Source: Macrocybe gigantea (taxonomy: Eukaryota; Basidiomycota; Agaricomycetes; Agaricales; Callistosporiaceae). Taken from it: a stretch of DNA of 64,000 bases. Position 1 is the first letter of the stretch, and each line of letters opens with the position of its first letter. This document shows positions 33,659 to 45,294 of this stretch, piece by piece. The stretch covers positions 52,208 through 116,207 of the forward strand of contig SJRY01000117.1 in the NCBI GenBank assembly GCA_011319805.1, written 5' to 3'. Below the pieces are notes generated by a model. The model did not search any database. It had not been told where the DNA came from and worked only from the letters and a program-made list of their open reading frames with translations. The position numbers and the translations under genes are program-made.

Positions 33659-35483
33659 ATGCCTCCTCGCCCTCGATTTGAGCCTTCTCCATGTCTGCCC
33701 CTTGAAAACATCCAGCCGCCGCCCATTTCAGACGAATCGAACGAATGGACGCCGTTTATCGAATGTCCAGCTCTATTTCCCGTCGAACTGGTCAGCGGCC
33801 TCCAGCTTTGTGCTTCTCTACAGTCTTGACAAAGAATTCGCATCCTCCTAGTTTGAAGCCGCCGTTTCTCAACTTATTCATCATCCAGAATACAACTCGA
33901 CCCTGATTCTCCGCTCAGAAACCGTTGTGGAGCTTTATTCTGATTTCCCTGTTTCAATACCCCGGCTGCCGGATCGACGCGTCGTTCGTGTCATCCATCG
34001 CAGGCTTCTGCCCCGAAGACCCGGTCGTGATGCTGGCCTCGAGCAATACTGTACGCTGTATGCACCGAGTGATGACGATAATCTTTCTGCGACCGTGGAC
34101 ACGCTCATCTTAACCCCGATTCTGACCGATGCGCCGCTGCCATACTATCATCCGTCCGTCCACCATATCGCCTTTCGTTATATCGAGCGAAACTCCACAC
34201 TTACAGGAACAACGCTTTCTCCGACGCTACGAATCGAAGCTGTCCCGCTGCAAAATACTCCGGCAGATCTGAATTCAAGGTTGTACAGGACTTGCTTGGC
34301 CCTTCTGGAGACGTTGGACAGATATGGTTGGGGAGCGATGTCAAATTACAAGAAACGCGTCGCACACGATGTTCTCGTCCCGCGCGATGTATATCAGGAT
34401 CTGTATCTTGTCATGCGTGAACGGCACAAGCATCTTGTGGATACATGGCAAGAGGTGACGGATCCATTGAAACACGTATTTGAGGTGAATTAATGCCCCT
34501 TCTCCGCATATATTTGCCTTTCTGGACCTAGTTTATTTGTTCACTAGGATATAGGAATTGCTACATACCTCATGCTACTCTGGAAAGAGACTTATTCCAC
34601 TTCGTCTCTCAAGAAGCCCAATGCAGATGAAAGCGAGCCTTGGAAGTCGTGGCCTCGTCCTCCTGCTGGCTTTCTTGACCTCGGGTACGCCATGTCTTTT
34701 CTTCTATATACATCATAAATTGATAGACTTGGCCTTTAGCTGCGGAAACGGCCTACTAACTCATATTCTCGTCGCCGAGGGCTATGACGGTTCAGGCGTA
34801 GACCTTCGCGCGCGGACATCTTGGTCTCATTATCCCAGCTCCACTCAATCTCATTTACACGTCCATACTTTCGACCCCATCTCCACTACATCTTGCACTG
34901 ACCCTGCAAGACCCGACGCTTCAGGCCACTTGGCTCCGTTCCTCAAACCAGGCGTTTTCGTCATCGGCAACCACGCGGATGAGCTAACGCCCTGGATACC
35001 CGTCCTGTCGACACTGCACTCCGCGTCTGGATACCTTTCGATACCCTGCTGCGCTTGGTCGTTCGACTGCAAATACCAGCGATCCAGCGCAGACATGTAC
35101 CCGCTTCCGGGCGGCCACTTTGTCGATTCACTCCACCTCGGCGGCGAAGGCTCTGGCGGCATTGGTGCGACAAATCAGTACACGAGCTCGTATTCGATGT
35201 ATCGGATCTGGCTGGCCTCTCTGAGTCTGCACTGTGGCTGGGAAGTGGAGTGTGACACATTGAGAATTCCGAGCACGAGGAACTGGGCGATTGTAGGCAA
35301 GTACGCGATCCGGCCGTTCGGATGCTTGTGTCTGATCATCTGTTGTATGCAGGAAGGCGAAGGTCTACTTTGATCGGTGACGACCAAGCTTTAAGACACG
35401 CAGAAGAAATCGTGCAAAAGGTCAAAGAACGGGCTTTGTTCAGACCGCGGAAGCCGGAAGGCAGAGCGCATGATTCTCATTGA
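33659..35483 (+). CDS. TRM44: tRNA (uracil-O2-)-methyltransferase TRM44
   Basis: SAM-dependent enzyme that makes 2'-O-methyluridine at position 44 of tRNA-Ser in the cytoplasm. Five exons (33659-33790, 33852-34484, 34548-34684, 34740-35296, 35353-35483) give 529 residues without frame error. Landmarks: WTPFIECPALFPVELFEAAV, ALLETLDRYGWGAMSNYKKR, HLVDTWQEVTDPLKHVFEDI, YLMLLWKETY, the SAM-binding FLDLGCGNGLLTHILVAEGY, VIGNHADELTPWIPV, PCCAWSFDCKY and RIPSTRNWAIVGRRR, then EIVQKVKERALFRPRKPEG. Intron 4 starts GCAAGT, so it is GC-AG; the alternative GT donor five bases on would end the protein early. A truncated exon-2 copy lies at 20453-21065. Confidence 0.93.
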
Positions 35484-36231
35484 CGCCATTTATACAGAGA
35501 CGATTTCCCAAATCAATTTGAGGTGATGAGGAGCATTGCATGGGACCAAGAATGAGTCACTGGTGTCACATCGAAGAGGGGTGCCTCAACAGCATTGCGA
35601 TACTCTGACAAGGCGAACATTTGGCCCTTTCTGGTCTACGAAAGAAGCAGCTAAAAACAGCTACATAGGAGCTACCTTGGGCGCAAATTGCGTCCAGGTT
35701 TTGAACCCGAATGTCGAACTCGAGACTCAAGCTTCCTGGTGGAAGCTACTCGTGGATGTAAATTCGACGTTCCGCACGATTAGGCTGCTTAACATGCTAC
35801 GTATGTAGTCGCGCTCCGGTTGCTTAAATACTAGTCGATGATGCCGAGATCGGATCCGAACCGGACTGAGCGATGAGAACATAAAGCATAGGGTACTCAC
35901 TTCGAAACTTGCCGCGTCGATGTCTTCAGAGTGCAGTCTAGCTATGGCAACCTGGGAAAAGTCAAAAAGGTAATGCAGAAACCCACAGGATAATCATGCT
36001 TGGTGTTCATGCACGCTCGTGGCTGCCTTCAGTGAACTAGTCATCAAAGAAGAACGCCTAGCAGACATTACAGTCAAGATCCAAAGGAGTGATAAAACAA
36101 CAGAACACAAGAGAAAGAGATGTAACAAGGCCTCAAGAGTCCAATCACGAGTCCAGGCCTAATCTACATCGGAGAAACAGTCTGGATGCAAGAAAACATG
36201 ATGGATCGACAATGACAAGCGGTAAGGGGCT
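35484..36231. other. intergenic between convergent genes, no gene seen
   Basis: 3' flanks of TRM44 and the GH5 gene. No coding stretch recognised. Confidence 0.5.
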
Positions 36232-38387
36232 TCATGAAGCCAATTGCGTGATTTGCTGCCTCATGTTGTCCATGAAATCTTCATTACTGAGTGAAAAGTT
36301 TTTGTCAGAGAGAATAAACACGTCAGGTGAAGCAGAATAAGCGCACCCAGGACCAGAAGTAGAATGCCCATCATTCGGAGATGGGCCAGTGAGCGCATAT
36401 CGAGGCATCACGTCTTGGGATGCGCCGAAGGTCTGACCCCACTAGGAGGAGCGGTACCGTGTCAGTGTTGAGGCACGATTTGCCAGAGGGAAAGCAGGTA
36501 CCTGATACTGAACCATCATCAATCCGCTCTGCAAGCCAGCTATATTGATTTTAGCGATGGTATAAGAAGAATCGCAAACAGACAAAGAGATGGAATGAAC
36601 CTACCTTGAATCCACTGGTTGTAAGCAGCGTTACGTTGATCATCGGAAATAGTGACGGGACGCTGAATATCGGGAGTCTCAGCTGTCGAATTAACCGATT
36701 TAGAGTACAGAACAACCGAGAAATCAACAGTGCGTACTCTGACCCGGGGCGAAGGGAGCGATGGACTCGTTGAATGGTGTGAAGAACTCCAAGTTGCCTT
36801 CCGTCACCAGCCCGAAAGCCATGCTGGTGATAGGCTTCTTGAATCTATCATTCACAGCAAGGCAAGGCACTCATGAAGATCTGGACACCAGGGCCACAAA
36901 AAAAGCCGCATGCGCACCGTTGAGAAATCTGTCCTTGTCGAGAGATCCACCCCAAACCTTTTTGAAGTGTGTTGTCGAGAGGCGAGAGAGTGGAGTTGTC
37001 GGGTTCGTAGATGTTTTGATCTGTGAATAGCTGGAAGGAACCGACGTCGACTTCAGGAATGGCGAGGATATCCTCGCTGTCAATGCCGAATGAGCCATCT
37101 AAACTCGGGAAATTGGGTTGGTTGTTGCGCAGCATAACTTTACACCGATCAGCAACTCCTTTGAACGAAAAGCCTGTACAATCAGACTTACGATCGACAA
37201 GTCGATTCTCCCGTTTAGATGCATTAGGTTGTGAGAAGCGCTTCGGGCAACCTTGACAGAGGAATCCCTGATGTCTAGAGAAAATATTGGACGTGGACAA
37301 AAGTTGATTTGGGATTCATCCTTACCCGACGGAGACAAGGTGGAGAGGATCGATAGACTTGATGTACCTTGCTATGGTGGCATGCCAATCGGTAATCACA
37401 TTGGGGTTGCACGAGGATGATGCAGGCAAGGTCGATGTGCATCTAGCACCCGCTATAGGGTTAACAATGAAGATCACAAGAGGGATTCCTGTCGACGTGC
37501 CTCGCGTCATTAGCCAATTCCCTGGAAACCGCAGTCAGAAAACACGTTGCAGAGCTCATCTCATGGGCACTGACCAAGAGAACACAGCTGGGCTTTTGGC
37601 GTACCGCGACACGATCGTTCTAGCGTAATCTTGGAAGGCGTTGATCATGGTTGAATTGCGATAGAACTGATCGTGCTCTTGAATCTGTCCTAGTTGTCGG
37701 ACATATACGTCCATGCCACCTGTATTTTACACAAGGTATGAAGTCTATATATAACGCCTGGGACGGAGCTACCACTAACCGTAATCATTGCTCAGTGTGT
37801 TCCTCGGTCGAGATGGGTCGACAGGAGCGTTCGGTTGAGGAAGAGCATTCCAGTTGTTGGTGAGGGAGAGAACCAGGTATATTCCGTGCTTCTCAGCCAA
37901 CTTCACCACACGGTCGAGTCTCTGAAGACCGTTAGACGCGGTGTTGACCGTCCTTGTACCATTATTGGAAATCAGTTGGAACCAGACCCCGCTCTGAGGA
38001 ATAGTTTGCACATCTTGTGCAAAAATAAGCAAACTGGCACGCAGTCAAGAATGAATTATGTGACAAACCATTGAATGCCCAAGTCCTGACCACTCTGATC
38101 CCGACGGCCGCAATGCTGCTCAGTGTGTCCTCGATGTCCCTGTCAGCTTCCAGAGACGGCAACCAGTACGCATTGGTGCCTATGAATGAAAATGCGCTTG
38201 AAAAAGTTTCAGCAAAATAAATAAGTAAAGGGTGGGGAAACGCATGGACATGCCTTCCGTTCACGGAGAACTGACCATCCTGCACTTTGACAAAATTGTT
38301 GTTCCTAGCGGTGAGGGGTACTTTTGCCGCGAAAGCGGCAGTAATACAGATGAAGTAGAGAAGCTGAAACGGAAGGAGGGAAAACAT
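36232..38387 (-). CDS. secreted GH5 glycoside hydrolase, mannanase-like
   Basis: Resembles fungal endo-beta-1,4-mannanases. ATG at 38387 gives a signal peptide (LLPFQLLYFICITAAFA). Landmarks: VKVQDGQFSVNGR, FSFIGTNAYWLPSLEADRD, GIRVVRTWAFN, GLQRLDRVVKLAEKHGIYLV, LTNNWNALP, GGMDVYVRQLGQ, YARTIVSRYAKSPAVFSW joined to ELANDAR (acid/base Glu), CNPNVITDWHATIARYIKSI, VGSFQLFTDQNIYEPDNST, GWISRQG, then KKPITSMAFGLVTE where many active mannanases have a Glu just before the FG-like turn, and RNAAYNQWIQAGL, MMVQYQ, WGQTFG. Ten or so exons; at least two introns seem to be GC-AG (after the VNGR codons near 38258 and after ELANDAR near 37500). The missing nucleophile suggests altered or lost activity; see findings. 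Confidence 0.8.
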
Positions 38388-39883
38388 GCCGAGAACCTCT
38401 GACCGTCTGAGACTAGTGTTAGGCAAGGAAAGACCACGATATTTCCCACTTCATTTATATCCTCAACGCATGGCGGTCTTCACGTGTATGTAATGGCGTT
38501 TGAAGGTGTCCTAATAGGCGCCAGGGGGCTCAAACAGCGTTCACTGCAGGTTTGAGTTGATCAGTTCCGGCACGAGCTCATTCCTGACTAGTACGTGTTG
38601 TAAATGGGTTTAAAACGACTGTGGGATGGGGACCCAAGCCCCGAAAAATGAGCTGCCGGATGCTGCAACGTGAGGTACCTTGATTTGGACGTCAGAGACA
38701 AAGAGCATGGTAATACCAATCCTCGCACACCGCCTTTACATAGCTTATCTAGAGCACTGAGCGCGGATGTCATGAAGATCAACTTGAACACCTCAGATGG
38801 GTAGGAGATCGGAACTGCAAATGAATCATGATTGTAGACATGACGGGCATGCTAAAAAGCTCGAGACTCAACGAATTGTGCTGATCGCGCTTTGGAGCTA
38901 CGAAGGAGACAAACACTTGGGCTTTTCCTTGAGAAGGTGGAGGCAGGTTAAACGTATCGATTACGTACGTAAATCAGGCACATCGACCGAGCGCTGGGTA
39001 CTTGGCTTTTACCTTACGAGCTACACTACCGAGAAGGCACTCTCGGTACCCACTCCCAAAACTGATCTTACTCCGTGGTATGCCAGTGAGTCAAAATAAG
39101 CAAACCACGAACAAGAGGGGAGGCAAACTGGAACGTCGGAATGGAAGGTAGATGCATGTCCAGGACATCGGCGTCGGCATGATCGCTACACTGGCGACAA
39201 GCTCGGCCGCTGCAAACGAAGTCGCCAAGGCGCTTTCATGTGTACTTCATATCGTGATGAGCGCTCCTCTTCGGATTCACGACTTGAGATAGGGAAACAC
39301 AGTGAGAACAGCGCCTGAAAACACGTTCCATTTATGAAGCCCTGACCGAGGCCCTAGAAAATTCAGCAATCATACACGTAGCATTGATTTATATCTGATT
39401 CGCAAGGAATCGGTATGAAGACCCTTTGTCACGATGCGGCGCCAATCAGTTCATGAGGCCAAATGTGCTGTACATAAGTTCTCGTCCGCTGTCGCATCGC
39501 CTTGAGGTCTCTGCTGCTGGATAAAACGGAAGCAGAGCAGCACCAATGGCTCATTTATAGGCTGAAAGCCCGGCGAAAACAAAGGCCGGTACATGACCGT
39601 CAAGGTCGTGGCAATTTCATTCCATCAACGTCACCCTTTGAAGCGCGTCGGACACCAGGCAAGCCATGGTGAATACTCTAAGCGCCAAGGATGGAACCTG
39701 ACGTTTTGATTTGCCTCTACATGCGAAGATCGTCAAAAAAGGGGTGATGCATTGTAGTCAAATCAGAGTCAATCGAAAACCTAACTGGAGAGAGCCTGAC
39801 ATTAGGAATTCATCATAGAAAGTCATAAGGAATAGCGAAATTGATTATAAAATGGTATTGTCGGTTAAATTCCGACGATCGTG
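38388..39883. other. intergenic, no gene seen
   Basis: About 1.5 kb upstream of the GH5 gene and downstream of the two-TM gene. An ORF at 38797-39099 (+) is basic and compositionally random-looking. No repeat recognised. Confidence 0.45.
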
Positions 39884-41322
39884 TTATGTGAAGTTCTCCT
39901 TCGGAGCCAGAGAAGCTTCGAGATCCAAGTGTCTCTCACACTCGTTAGCTGTCATTTGTGAAGGGTGAAAAAAGCAGATACCGATACGAATTAGAAGGGA
40001 TAAAGTTAAGACATGTGTCATGATGCACGTACCTCCCGGTTGCCTCTTGGCAATCAATGTAGCACCCAATATGTAGATGCCCCATCCGGCGGAAAACATG
40101 CTCAAGGTCGCGACAATGACTGCCACGACGGCACGACCAATGGGTTTCCGTTGTTGAACGCGACATGCATATGCAACGCGGAGATGAGCAGGTCCTCCGA
40201 TGTGAAGAGGCAACAAGTCACCGGCATCTATTTGTTCCGGATCGGCGAGCACGTCGTACAGCAGTGAATTGAGCGCAGGCACCGGAGAAACGGCGGGAAA
40301 TGTCGAAAAGATCGTTGTATTGAGAACGTCAGGATTGATGAAAAAATTGTTTGGACTGGCGTTGCCGAGGTCAACGTGGACCATGGCATAGATGACCTGG
40401 GCAATGTTGAAAAACAGGGATTCGAATGCCTGAGGGATAATCGCTTGGTCGGGACTTCCCTGCACGATGATCGTCCCATTGGAAAATCCGAGAGCTGAGT
40501 TGACAATTTCAAGGTTTGGTGGGCTTCTTGCACAATCCGCATTTGGACCCCGCACAGAGGGGCAAGGACTGAAATCGATGCGAAGAGATATGGAGGTAGG
40601 GCTGTTGCGCGCAGCTCTCTTGTAGTCCGCAATGCGGTCATTCGTGTCTTTGGCGGCAGCTTGCACTCTAGCAAGGTGTGTATGAGTCTTTGTCTGTGAT
40701 TCAACTTGTAGGACGTACAGAATGTTTATGAAGCCGGGAAGCGTGTTGTTGGGGTGAAGGAGTTCATTATTAGCGACAATACCGAGATGCTTGAAAGCGT
40801 ATGAAGTTTGGACGATAGGATTGAAAGCCGTGTCATTTTCACAGGTCATAATAGCATCCACATCCAGCTCAATTTCCTGCATGTTCATATCCAAAACAAT
40901 GGACCTGAGGTCGCATTTGTCCAATGTTGATCCTTGGTATGGGATGCCTGCGTCGCCGGCGGTCGTGTTTGCCTTGGACTGAAAATTCCAGGAGAATAAA
41001 CTGTAGTTTGTCGTAAATGAATCCCCCGGATTGAAGACGACGGAATCGCAGGGCGCATCCGAGAGCTGAACAGGGAGCCATTTATCGTACCAATGACGCA
41101 GCCTAAAGTTGAAGTCTGCGTCAAAAACCGTCACCGTTTCATAACCCTCGATCACAACTACTATCGTCAATAAGGAATATTAAAATCGGTTGACGACGTA
41201 CTGTTAATCATGACCAAGGCTACGAGAAATATGACACCGAGGAAGTAGGTGAGGGGCGTAAACCAAGAGCATGCAAATGATCGTGTTATGGTGTACTCGA
41301 CTGTGGGTAAAACTTTCGCCAT
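39884..41322 (-). CDS. two-TM protein of unknown family, paralog 1
   Basis: Exons 41322-41202 and 41160 onward. The N-terminus MAKVLPTVEYTITR is followed by one membrane segment (WFTPLTYFLGVIFLVALVM), then about 300 residues likely outside or luminal: YETVTVFDADFNFR, HWYDKWLP, NPGDSFTTNYSLFSW, LDKCDLRSIV, LDVDAIMTC, SYAFKHLGIV, VIYAMVHVDLGNASPNNFF. A second membrane segment (AVVAVIVATLSMFSAGWGIY) precedes a short charged tail (NECERHLDLEA). An in-frame segment near 39960-40040 can be read as an intron of about 85 nt. Cysteines and NxS/T sites support an extracytosolic domain. Paralogous along its length to 42568-44016. I do not recognise the family. Confidence 0.75.
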
Positions 41323-42567
41323 GGTTAGAGCAGGACGAGTCCAAACTACGCAGATCATTACGCAGACTAAATAGCATGACCGTGCCACCTCATGCAAGAC
41401 GGTTCATGCATCCATGAGGCAAAATTCCTCAGAAGAGATCCAAGATTTTGCGGCATGCTACCGGTCCACCGATTCTTGTATACAGCCTCACGGCAATGTC
41501 ATGAAGTGCTCGGAGATCCAGTTGACCGGGACATTACCAGATATGCATCGGTCTTGGATGGCATGCAAAAATTAATAGGCGGCTATCCGCAAAGAATATA
41601 GTATATCATGCTGACTTGAGCCCTAACCCTTTTATCAGCCTCAAAGATCAAAAATGAATAGAACGGAGCAAAGGCAGTCCATTACAAGCCGCACTTTGTC
41701 TTCCAGCATCAGATCGGCTGCCTGTAGAACCAGAATCCTTAAAGCGTGGAATACGCATGTTTCACGCCCACTTCTGCTTCTGGTGAACTTTCCTTAATGT
41801 CCAAATCGGTTTTCTGCACCGGGTTCAGAATAGGATCACAAAGAAAGATGTTGACAGACGTGAAGCAGACGTAACCCATAGCGTTGCCATAGCAAGGACA
41901 AACCAGCACCAACATGTCTCAACAAGGATCTTGTTGGAGAATCATCCTTTCCGGATCCTGAGCCATTTTCACCCTCAAGTTACGTGCAGACAACCGTTAT
42001 GTTCGGCAGCAAGTTGAGCAATATTGTTTCGCGTGCAATAGATATAAGATTAGCTTCGGACCCATCTATTTAGCATGAAAACCGCATGTATCCAAGTCAC
42101 AATTCTCTTCACAGCCAATGGCTTAGAACCGGCTTGAGTCGGTCCCTGTCTGTTGCTGATAAAACTGCGGCTTTTACTTAGCAACGTCGAGCAACAATGT
42201 TTTATCCTACGTCGGCCTTGGTAGGGAGACTCGGTGGCTCTCTCTCAACTGATGCTGATCTCGTCTGCCAAATTCAGGCATAAGCAGAAGAAATACCTTG
42301 GAGAGGTTGACAAGGAGATATGACCAAGAAATACCGTCGCAAGTGAAATCGCTTTTTAAAGGAATGGGACGGACTGGCATCTTCATGTCGTGTAGGTGCA
42401 TGATTGAAAGACCAGAGGCGCGGAATGTCCTAAAAGGGCGACGAGATCCTTGAAAAAATCAATGGCGCGTGAAAGTGAAGTGCTGTTATAACTGAGGAGA
42501 CTAGGGTACAACGTGATGCAGGGGAGACTCGCGGCAGGAATCGTCATATGTCTCAGGACAAAGCTCG
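41323..42567. other. intergenic between tandem paralogs, no gene seen
   Basis: About 1.2 kb. It contains the promoter of paralog 1. No coding stretch or repeat recognised. Confidence 0.5.
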
Positions 42568-44016
42568 TCATACTGGTTGCGGTTCTTTGGAAGGAAGGGG
42601 CGATTCGTCGAGAATCTCATGTTCTTCGCATCGATTGGCTGCATTGTGCGACGGTAACAAAGCAGAGACGATGACGACATATCAGTCGAATAATACCGTA
42701 GCTAGGGAAGAAGATACACATACCGTTCTTGCTCTTCCATTTAGCAATCATCGTCGCAATCAGCATAAAACCACCCCATCCAGCAGTAAACATGCTCAGA
42801 GTCGCGACTATAACCGATACAACCGCAGCGCCGAGGGCCTTTCGTTTCTGCATCCGGCATGCGTAAAATGCACGAAGGTGAGCAGGACCTCCTGTAGGGA
42901 AAGGGAGCACGTCTTTGGCTCCCACTTCTTCAGGATGCGCCAGAATGGTGCACAGAGAGGAGTTCATAGCAGGCACCAAGGATGTCGAAGGGAACGTTGA
43001 ATGCAATGCCACTGCCAGGGCGCTCTGGTTAACAAAGAAGTTGTTTGGACGTTGATTGCCAAGGTCAATCCGAACCATCGCCTGTACGACTTGAGCAACA
43101 TTGTAAAGCGGTAGGGTGATCTCATCGGGGAAAACATTGTCGTCGACGTGGATCTGCCAGCGAGACGTTCCGTTTGGGAAAGCCAGAGCTGAGCTGTTGA
43201 CGGTGAGCAGCGGCGTTCTAGTGGCACAGGTGGCATTCCAACTTTGCTCAGCAGGACACCATTGGGACTCATATCGAAGAGACAGAGATATTGGAGCCTG
43301 GTCATTTGTCGCACGGTCAAAGTTCTGAAGACGCTTGCTGAAGTCGTCGTTTGCCGCTTGAGCTCTGGCAATGATGGTCAGAAGGGACTCAAGGTGCAAA
43401 GGAACACGGCGCACATGACTTGGAGAAATCCAGACAGGGTGTTGTTCGGCTCTGTCACTCCAACAAGCCCCAGATGTTGAAATGTGTAGGAGGCCTGTGC
43501 CGTCACATCGAAATCGCTGTTCGCGTCGCAGGCCATGATGGCGTTGACATCCAACGTAAATGTGCGCAAGTCACCGTTTATGACGATGAATCGCAAATCA
43601 CACTCGTCTAGAACCGTTCCGCTGTATGCAACGCCTCCATCGTTTTCGTCGTCATGCGCTCTGGATTTATACATCCACTGGAATATGCTATAATTCGTCG
43701 AAAACGAATCTCCAGGATTGAGGACGAGGGGATCGCAGGTCGGTTTCGAGCTTGGTAGCCAGGTATCATACCAATAATGTTCGGTAAGATTCCAGTCCGG
43801 GTGAAAAACGATCACTGGTTCATAACCAACAAGGACCACTGTGGAATCGCAAGTTGTCTAGGAAAGCTCAATTAGGACACTCAAATGCTTACCGTTGATG
43901 GCGGTGAACACAATAAACACGATGAAGCCGATCGTATAGGTAATGCCGGTAAACCAAGGCCATTTAAAAGGCTTCGTGAGAGGATATCCGAGCTTGGGCA
44001 GATCTAGAAGTCTCAT
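42568..44016 (-). CDS. two-TM protein of unknown family, paralog 2
   Basis: Exons 44016-43893, 43838 onward and a last exon ending at 42568. MRLLDLPKLGYPLTKPFKWP leads into a membrane segment (GITYTIGFIVFIVFTAI). The middle domain aligns with paralog 1: YEPVIVFHPDWNL, YWYDTWLPSSKPTCD, NPGDSFSTNYSIFQW, LDECDLRFIV, LDVNAIMAC, YTFQHLGLVG, VRIDLGNQRPNNFF and PAMNSSLCTILAHPEEV. The second membrane segment is VIVATLSMFTAGWGGFMLI, and the tail NRCEEHEILDESPLPSKEP is acidic. One T is missing in a run at 43398-43400; adding it joins the two long frames exactly where paralog 1 is continuous. Same strand and spacing as paralog 1 point to tandem duplication. Confidence 0.75.
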
Positions 44017-45294
44017 GGCGGTCTGAGGACCAGTGGGTTGACATCTGGCTTAAAATGCGACCTCTGAAAAGCCTCGTGGAGGACACAACGCGGCATCTTT
44101 GAGATATTGCAATTGGTGAAAAAGCCGATATAGTTCATATGTTCAGACCGGTGGACACGAGTGGCTAGCGAAAGACCTCGTTCATGAGAACGTCGGACAA
44201 CAAGAGAATTCCGAACAGCCTGCGCCACGTGGGCCCATCATGTCGCTCGCATGTACGTCGCCACAAGTATTATTCGAGTTTGCTATCAGTGGCAAACGAA
44301 GAATAATACTGGCGAGGATTATCATGCGCACCAGCAGCTAAATAAAAGAAGAACCTTTACGAGAGGCATAGGTCTGGAGATATCGCGGTCTGGCGTCCAT
44401 GGCTCGTGATCAGGGTGGATAATAGAACCACGTTGTATGCCAAGTGTCTCTCCAAACACGCAACATTGTTGCATGTAGGTGTAAGGGCCACCTATGAATT
44501 AGACGCGCTGACGACGTTAATCAAGTTCGATGAGTTCCCTGACAGCGGGCCTACTTTCCAGACAGATAAGGCATTTTTACTCGGATAATTCCTTGCTAAT
44601 GGCACATTGCGGGATGGGGAACAGTTAGGCCGGCAACCCGGACTTACGATTGACGGCATATGCAATTTTCGTGATATCGAATTAAGAAAAATCTTGGGCT
44701 TCAAAGCGATCTGAACATCGAATGGATGTGACTGTGGCCAGTTCGGTCAAGCGCAGAGATTAAGATTATGAGGTTCACATCTACAGGCTTGTAGCGGTTG
44801 TGCCGTGGGTGTCCCTATCTAAATGAGCTGAACTCTAGCTACATGAGACGTTGCACATTTTGAAACAAAGGAAAGGAATGTTCCTTACGTATATCCAATC
44901 TCTAGAGCGTGCTGCAAATTAGCCTCCAGGATATTGTGCACGACTTTACGAGATGCCAGCCAGGATCTCTAGAACAGGTTTGATACCTTGCTCCTGACAT
45001 CGTTGACACCTTTCCGATGCTTGGCTTTGATGTGCGTGTCGCGGAATCAATTTCACAGCCGCATCGGATGCGGAGGTTGCGAGTGATGAATATACGACTG
45101 CATGTAAGCCGGTAGAATGGTTATATGAGATTAATCTCTGCCCCGACGCCGATGCAAAGACGTCATCGTATCGTTCTGTCGCCCACCGAAAACGCTTTTG
45201 AGGTGTCCTGAGGGGCCAATCCAGACCTGCGTATCCGCTTTCTCGACGCGACTGGACACACGAGCTTCTCATACAGAATCCCACATTACATCAT
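44017..45294. other. intergenic, no gene seen
   Basis: About 1.3 kb upstream of paralog 2 and downstream of ORC5. The longest ORF (44946-45284, -) has no protein-like features. Nothing recognised. Confidence 0.45.

Noticed and set aside
38797..39099. 100-codon plus-strand ORF in the GH5 upstream region
   Set aside because: No protein-like features, no intron context, and composition like random sequence.
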